Shown here: positions 59,750 through 64,000 of the stretch, piece by piece
Numbering within the stretch: position 1 is the first letter of the stretch
How the letters are laid out: the number at the start of each line of letters is the position of its first letter
Origin: JAJVID01 sp035714085
GTDB lineage: Bacteria > Acidobacteriota > Blastocatellia > RBC074
DNA length: 64,000 nt
Assembly: GCA_035714085.1 (NCBI GenBank)
Contig: DASTMP010000296.1
Coordinates: 1 to 64,000 of the forward strand
Direction: 5' to 3'
Made by a program: the position numbers and the translations under genes
The notes under the pieces: model-generated
Told to the model about the DNA's origin: nothing
Databases searched by the model: none
Seen by the model: only the letters and a program-made list of their open reading frames with translations

Positions 59750-61545
59750 CGTCCAGCCTCCAGAATGGGCGCGCTTATGCCGTAAACCAGCGCGCGCCCT
59801 TTTCGCGTCGCCACGTTCTTCAACCCCTCTTCGACGAACGGGCTCGCGTCGAGCTTGGCCAGATAACACCCCGGCGCCAGGAAACGCTGTGGGTTCGCAT
59901 CGACTTCCTTCATCTTCCCGAGCCAGTCGTCGGCGGTAAACAACTCGCGCAAGCCGGCTTTATTTTCGACGAGTGTGAGAGGCGACGGGCTCAATTTCGC
60001 CTCCGCGCCGGCCCGAATCCGGCTCGCCGAATAAACCTTGCCGTTGCGGTCCGCCAGCCAGAGTTCGCGGATGTCAGCCCCCAATACGTTGACGACGCTG
60101 ATCGCGCCATCTCCCTCTTGCCTGATCGTCAGCCGCTCGCGCCGCGTTTCACTTTTGCGGTATTTGAAATATACGGGCACGCGCGCCATAATCCACCCCG
60201 AATCCAGATGCTGGTCGTTTGAAAGATCGATCGTGCGATTGCCTCCGCGCCTGAAGGAGTACCCCACCTCCGGCGTGACCGACGTCAGTTCTGTGTCGTA
60301 GCTGAAATGCAGACCTTCGCTCGGCGTAAGCGGCGCATAGAAAGCCATCCAGCCGATCGTGGACGCGCGATGCGATGATTCATCAAGGATCGTGAAAGAT
60401 TCGGCGCGTGACATTGCGCTCACCCCCTCGCTGAAGAGCGCGAAGCCCGTGACCGTCAAACACGTGACCAGCGCGATCGCGGGAACTGTCCACAACATCC
60501 AAATCTTCCTGCGTCTTCGCGCCAGCCAGATCAGATTGATCGGCCCTATTACGATCACGAACATAAACATCAGGACGAACAGTCCGCGCACTGGAATCCC
60601 GATCCTTTCAATGACGGGAAAATCCTTGTTGATATCGACGATGTCTCTGTAGGCCTTTCCCCCCGTATGCGACCCCTTCCAACCAAATTTTATCGCGCCC
60701 CACTGCTCGGGAAGGATGCTTTTTACGCCGGCGGCGTCAATGATCGTCACATTCCCGAATCCGACGTTGTAATTTTGCGCCGCCTCCGGCAACGGCTGCG
60801 AAAACTTCTTCCACGCGACGCCCGATTTCTCCTCCTCCACTTCGACCGATTTGACTCGCCGCGACCGCCATTGCCCCGGAATCTCCCAGTCGCCGATGAT
60901 GACCATCGATCCTCCACACTCGACGTAACGCCACAATGCGGAACTCACAACGTCGGGAGCCAGGCGCAACTCGTCCGCAGAGATGATCACAGCGTCATAG
61001 CCTGAATAGCTCAACCAATTCCCGCTCCATTCAGGCATCGGCGATTTGTAAGTAAGGTACGAAACGTCGTTCTCGCCACCAGAGTCTTTGAATCCCTGGT
61101 CGACCGCCGCGGCGTTCATCAATCCTATTGTTTCGACATCTCCGCTGACGAGCAATTGAAATCTGTTGATGGAATGTCTGACCCACGCGTTCGTGCGAGA
61201 CAGATCAATAGGCGTCGCAACGCGCTGATCCACCCCATCAATCAATACGCCGGCGCCTGCGACTATATCGCCGCCCTTGAACATAGTGACCGTCGCAGCC
61301 GAAGACGGCGCGGACTCGATCGTCCGCCGGACCACATTCGCTTTATTGCTGTAAGGGCCTGCGTAAATCTCCACCGTCACGAGATGAGATTTCGCGTGGG
61401 AGCGATTGACGATCATCACCCTATACTCATCTCCCGTTACCGCTTCAACTCTGACAGAAATGTCGTCATAGTCCGTGGCGTTAGCCGAAACCGCCATCAG
61501 CGACGCGCACAGCAACGCGGCGAAAAAGAGCGCAAATTGTTTCAT
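59746..61545 (-). CDS. Membrane protein with GATase1-like domain
   Basis: The product has 599 residues. The signal peptide ends VSANATD. An N-terminal beta-sandwich (25-115) is followed by a class-I-glutaminase-like domain (about 125-260: YSGYDAVIISADELRLAPDVVSSALWRYVECGGSMVIIGDWE) lacking an obvious nucleophilic Cys in the usual elbow. Two membrane helices are at about 340-385 (LFVLMFMFVIVIGPINLIWL), and a C-terminal beta-rich region follows. The layout matches membrane proteins that accompany MoxR/ABC clusters. It starts 12 nt after moxR. Function unknown. Confidence 0.8.
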   Translation of the reverse strand: MKQFALFFAALLCASLMAVSANATDYDDISVRVEAVTGDEYRVMIVNRSHAKSHLVTVEIYAGPYSNKANVVRRTIESAPSSAATVTMFKGGDIVAGAGVLIDGVDQRVATPIDLSRTNAWVRHSINRFQLLVSGDVETIGLMNAAAVDQGFKDSGGENDVSYLTYKSPMPEWSGNWLSYSGYDAVIISADELRLAPDVVSSALWRYVECGGSMVIIGDWEIPGQWRSRRVKSVEVEEEKSGVAWKKFSQPLPEAAQNYNVGFGNVTIIDAAGVKSILPEQWGAIKFGWKGSHTGGKAYRDIVDINKDFPVIERIGIPVRGLFVLMFMFVIVIGPINLIWLARRRRKIWMLWTVPAIALVTCLTVTGFALFSEGVSAMSRAESFTILDESSHRASTIGWMAFYAPLTPSEGLHFSYDTELTSVTPEVGYSFRRGGNRTIDLSNDQHLDSGWIMARVPVYFKYRKSETRRERLTIRQEGDGAISVVNVLGADIRELWLADRNGKVYSASRIRAGAEAKLSPSPLTLVENKAGLRELFTADDWLGKMKEVDANPQRFLAPGCYLAKLDASPFVEEGLKNVATRKGRALVYGISAPILEAGR

Positions 61546-61557
61546 AACTATTCTTCC

Positions 61558-62589
61558 TCAAGCATCGATTCGCACGTCGCGCGGCAATTTGATCCCGGTC
61601 TCGTCCATCCGCTCGATCAACTTCGCGATGATCGAGCGCGACGAGACGCCGTCGAACCGCGCTTTGTAATTCAAGACCAGCCGGTGATTGAGCACGGGCG
61701 ATGCGACGGCCTTCACGTCTTCAAAACCGACGGTCGGCCGGCCGGAGAGCAACGCGTATGCCCGCGCGGCTTCGGCCATGGCTATCGCGGCGCGCGGCGA
61801 AGCGCCGTAGCCGACGTAATCGCGCGCCTCGTCAATCGCCTCTTCCGAATCGGGGTGCGTCGCGGCCACCAGGCGCGAGACGTAGCGCGACACCGGTTTC
61901 GGCAGAAAGACGCGGTCCATCGCCGCGAAAATCCGCTGGAGCTCATCACCGTTCATCACGAAATCGGGCGCGGGGGGCTCGCCCCGCCGACGCGTAGAGA
62001 TGATCCGGTCGAGCGTCTCGACGTCGGCGCCTGTCACGTTGAGCTTGAATAGAAATCGGTCGAGCTGGGCTTCGGGCAGCGGGTAAGTGCCTTCGAGTTC
62101 GATGGGATTTTGCGAGGCGAGCACGAAGAACGGGTCGGGCAGCGAGCGGGTCGCGCCGAGCAGCGTCACGGAGCGCTCCTGCATCGCTTCGAGCAGAGCC
62201 GATTGGGTCTTCGGCGAGGCGCGGTTGATCTCGTCGGCGAGCAACAGGTTGGTGAAGATCGGGCCGGGGTGGAACTCCATGGCGCGGCGGCCGTCGTGAT
62301 TTTCCTGAAGGATGTGCGCGCCCAGGATGTCGCTCGGCATCAGGTCCGGCGTGAACTGCACGCGGTTGAATTGCAGGTTGAGCAGACCGCCGAGGGCCTT
62401 GACCAGCGCCGTCTTCCCGACCCCGGGCAGACCTTCGAGCAGAATGTGTCCACGGCTCAGAACGCCGGCGAACACTAGACGATGAAGTTCCGACCGGCCA
62501 AGCAGAATGCGGTCGAGTTCGGCCAGGGCTCTATTCGCGAGTTCGACCGCGGGGTTCATTTCTTCGGGTTGCAGGATGGTTTCCGTCAT
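61558..62589 (-). CDS. MoxR-family AAA+ ATPase
   Basis: The product has 343 residues. Walker A GLPGVGKT (53-60), Walker B LLLADEINRASPKTQSALLEAMQE (D119, E120), sensor 1 ASQNPIELEGTYPLPEAQLDRF and the C-terminal lid YGASPRAAIAMAEAARAYA are all present. MoxR ATPases act as chaperones that insert cofactors or activate VWA-containing partners. Here the VWA and DUF58 proteins are encoded downstream in the same direction. Confidence 0.95.
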   Translation of the reverse strand: MTETILQPEEMNPAVELANRALAELDRILLGRSELHRLVFAGVLSRGHILLEGLPGVGKTALVKALGGLLNLQFNRVQFTPDLMPSDILGAHILQENHDGRRAMEFHPGPIFTNLLLADEINRASPKTQSALLEAMQERSVTLLGATRSLPDPFFVLASQNPIELEGTYPLPEAQLDRFLFKLNVTGADVETLDRIISTRRRGEPPAPDFVMNGDELQRIFAAMDRVFLPKPVSRYVSRLVAATHPDSEEAIDEARDYVGYGASPRAAIAMAEAARAYALLSGRPTVGFEDVKAVASPVLNHRLVLNYKARFDGVSSRSIIAKLIERMDETGIKLPRDVRIDA

Positions 62590-62633
62590 ATTTTTCTGTC
62601 GACATTTTTCTGTTCGATGACAGCAAAATGGAT

Positions 62634-62712
62634 CAGCGCCGCGAGCGATAGCGAGCGTTGTTGCATCACTCTGTCGCCAACTGGGAATCGCTCGCTACCG
62701 CTCGTGGCGCTG
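62634..62712. repeat. Inverted pair of REP-like repeats
   Basis: CAGCGCCGCGAGCGATAGCG (62634 on) and its inverted partner ending ACCGCTCGTGGCGCTG (62712) form a stem of about 24 bp around a 31-nt loop. Each arm is one REP-like unit. It lies between the moxR start and the preceding gene's stop. Confidence 0.9.
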
Positions 62713-62742
62713 ACTCGATAGCGATGAAATGGAGAATGCGTC

Positions 62743-64000
62743 TTATTTTGTCTGTGGCCTGTCAAAATAGCGCTTCACCGCGCCTCTATGGCGGGGCAGT
62801 ATTGTTTGCGTGTAAGCTGAGCCGCCGCCGGAGGCGGCGCTGTTCAACGCGCCATGCGCCGCGACGCCGCTCGTCGAGACCGTCGGCGCGCTCGCGCTCA
62901 GGCCGACGAGCTGGCTGTCATTCAATCCGGCGACCGAGGAAGGCGGTAGAACCTTCTCCTTGAACCTGGCGTCTTTCTCGCTCGAGCCGTCAGTCCAGGT
63001 CATCGCCGCGTCGCCGCGCCCGCGATCGACGCCGCCCTTGCCCTCACACCACTGGAGGGTGGCCTCATCTACAGACATCTTCTCGGCGTTCTCTTTCAGA
63101 AACCGCGCCAGGCCGGAATTATCTCGGCGATTGGCCTGCGCGCCGCCTTTGAGCGCATTGGGGTTGATCATACCTGATTTGCTCAATTTCGAGAGCTTCT
63201 GGCTGAGCGCGGATTTACTTTGGCTGAGCGCCTGTTCGACGCCTTTGAGATTTTCCGCCTTGAGCGAACCCGACCTGATCGCCTCCAGCGTTTCGGGCGA
63301 GAGGTCGCCGGCGAGCGATGCGTTCTCCTTGATCGCGTCCTGAGTCATTTTGCCGAGCGTCCGCATCGCTTCGGTCATCGTCTTAGAATCGAGTTGATCG
63401 GCGCCGGCCATCAAACCTTCGGTGAGGGCTTCGGCTCTGGCCAATCGCTCCTGCCTGGCGTTGGCGGTTTCGGCGGCCTCTTTGGCGGCTTTTTCGACCG
63501 CGTCGTTCAGATGATCCAGAGCCTCCCAGGTCTTGGCCGGGTCTTCGCCCGAAGCCTCCTGGCTGAGTTGCTCGAGCTTCTGTTCGAGGGCCTCGGCCCT
63601 GGCCTCTTCGATGATCTGAGCCTCCTTCAACGCCTCGATCTGAGCCGACAGGTTTTCGACTTCGCGGCTGACATCCATCGGGCGGGCGGCGCCCGTCGTC
63701 GCAAACCGGACCGGCGCGAGAAGGCTGATGAGGACGAACGCGAACGACGCCGCCAGCGATCCGAACGCGCGCGCCTTCCGCCAACGCAACCTCGGCAGTG
63801 TGATTTCGGGGATTTGCCAGCCGCCGATCTCGGCGTCGGCGCCGGCCATCAACAGCCCGCCACAATCATTTTGATTGTCGAGCAGCGCGCGCACGGCGTC
63901 GCGAGACGGCAATCTCTTTCTCGATAGCGCGGCGGCGGCGATGACGGCGACAGCGACCCCGATTGCGCCCCACAGCAATTGCCTGCGTGGCGTGGAGGAC
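62743..64000 (-). CDS. Membrane protein with long coiled-coil region, 5' end cut
   Basis: The frame is open to the window edge, so the start lies beyond it. The visible 419 codons begin with a hydrophobic segment, a short cytosolic part, a second membrane helix (SFAFVLISLLAPVRFATTG) and a long Ala/Glu/Lys-rich coiled coil (about 110-270). A low-complexity C-terminus follows (SASAPTVSTSGVAAHGALNS). The two-helix plus coiled-coil layout recalls DUF4175-type proteins near MoxR clusters (tentative). It is the first visible gene of the MoxR block. Confidence 0.75.
   Translation of the reverse strand, partial: SSTPRRQLLWGAIGVAVAVIAAAALSRKRLPSRDAVRALLDNQNDCGGLLMAGADAEIGGWQIPEITLPRLRWRKARAFGSLAASFAFVLISLLAPVRFATTGAARPMDVSREVENLSAQIEALKEAQIIEEARAEALEQKLEQLSQEASGEDPAKTWEALDHLNDAVEKAAKEAAETANARQERLARAEALTEGLMAGADQLDSKTMTEAMRTLGKMTQDAIKENASLAGDLSPETLEAIRSGSLKAENLKGVEQALSQSKSALSQKLSKLSKSGMINPNALKGGAQANRRDNSGLARFLKENAEKMSVDEATLQWCEGKGGVDRGRGDAAMTWTDGSSEKDARFKEKVLPPSSVAGLNDSQLVGLSASAPTVSTSGVAAHGALNSAASGGGSAYTQTILPRHRGAVKRYFDRPQTK

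Overview
The window looks like the chromosome of an Acidobacteriota bacterium, most likely of the class Blastocatellia. This is an inference from gene content: a carboxypeptidase-regulatory/TonB-type Oar-like outer-membrane receptor, a PASTA-less Hanks kinase, FHA and SPOR/Ycf48-like proteins, a MoxR-DUF58-Bat cluster, several acidobacterial-type hypothetical proteins, and a moderately high GC content. The cell is Gram-negative (POTRA protein, TonB-type barrel, lipoproteins). No rRNA, phage, integron or CRISPR array is visible. The only transposon is a lone TnpB element.

Layout: 1-5.2 kb holds a truncated TPR protein, a hemerythrin-like protein and small stress-type or hypothetical genes separated by large hairpin repeats. 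5.2-9.4 kb (minus strand) is a glycolysis/secretion block: pgk, a POTRA-only protein, tpiA, secG, tRNA-Leu(GAG). 9.6-14.6 kb (minus) has a caspase-fold protein lacking its catalytic Cys, a Ser/Thr kinase and a BamE-like secreted protein. 15.3-24.7 kb (plus) has the Oar-like receptor, a Gld-type ABC pair, a DUF1080-type protein, a BlaI/M56 pair, an FHA protein and rdgB. 24.8-25.8 kb (minus) has a zinc-ribbon/Tudor protein and a PCYCGC-type lipoprotein that appears to be read through an in-frame TGA as a selenoprotein. 26-33.5 kb is a mixed region with SPOR-Ycf48, RMD1/DUF155, YdeI, TnpB and PPOX genes. 33.7-38.2 kb (plus) is an ECF sigma/anti-sigma/B-box membrane protein/DUF4097 envelope-stress operon. 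38.6-47.5 kb has a secreted triple truncated hemoglobin, a PhyH dioxygenase, an RhlE helicase with an RRM protein, and an alkaline phosphatase. 47.7-49.6 kb is a LytS/LytT two-component pair. 49.8-64 kb (minus) is a translationally coupled MoxR/ABC transporter/DUF58/BatA/VWA cluster.

A second theme is the intergenic DNA. Nearly every spacer carries a long inverted repeat, often built from 7-bp words, in several sequence families (GGGGAGT, GATTGCG, GGTTCCA, GTGGTTG, cacagaga-type, cgaagaaa-type, caggattt-type). A separate dispersed unit has the core CCGCGAGCGGTAGCGAGCG. Two hairpins have perfect 34-bp arms. Several copies run into coding sequence and supply start-proximal codons, stop codons or in-frame peptides. 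Short tandem repeats also supply ribosome binding sites in two places.

The strongest candidate for something undescribed is the TGA-containing PCYCGC lipoprotein at 25306-25794. The TGA sits where the family has the first Cys of a CxxC. The frame stays open and family-like for 38 more codons. An ideal bacterial SECIS-type hairpin starts exactly 11 nt after the TGA.
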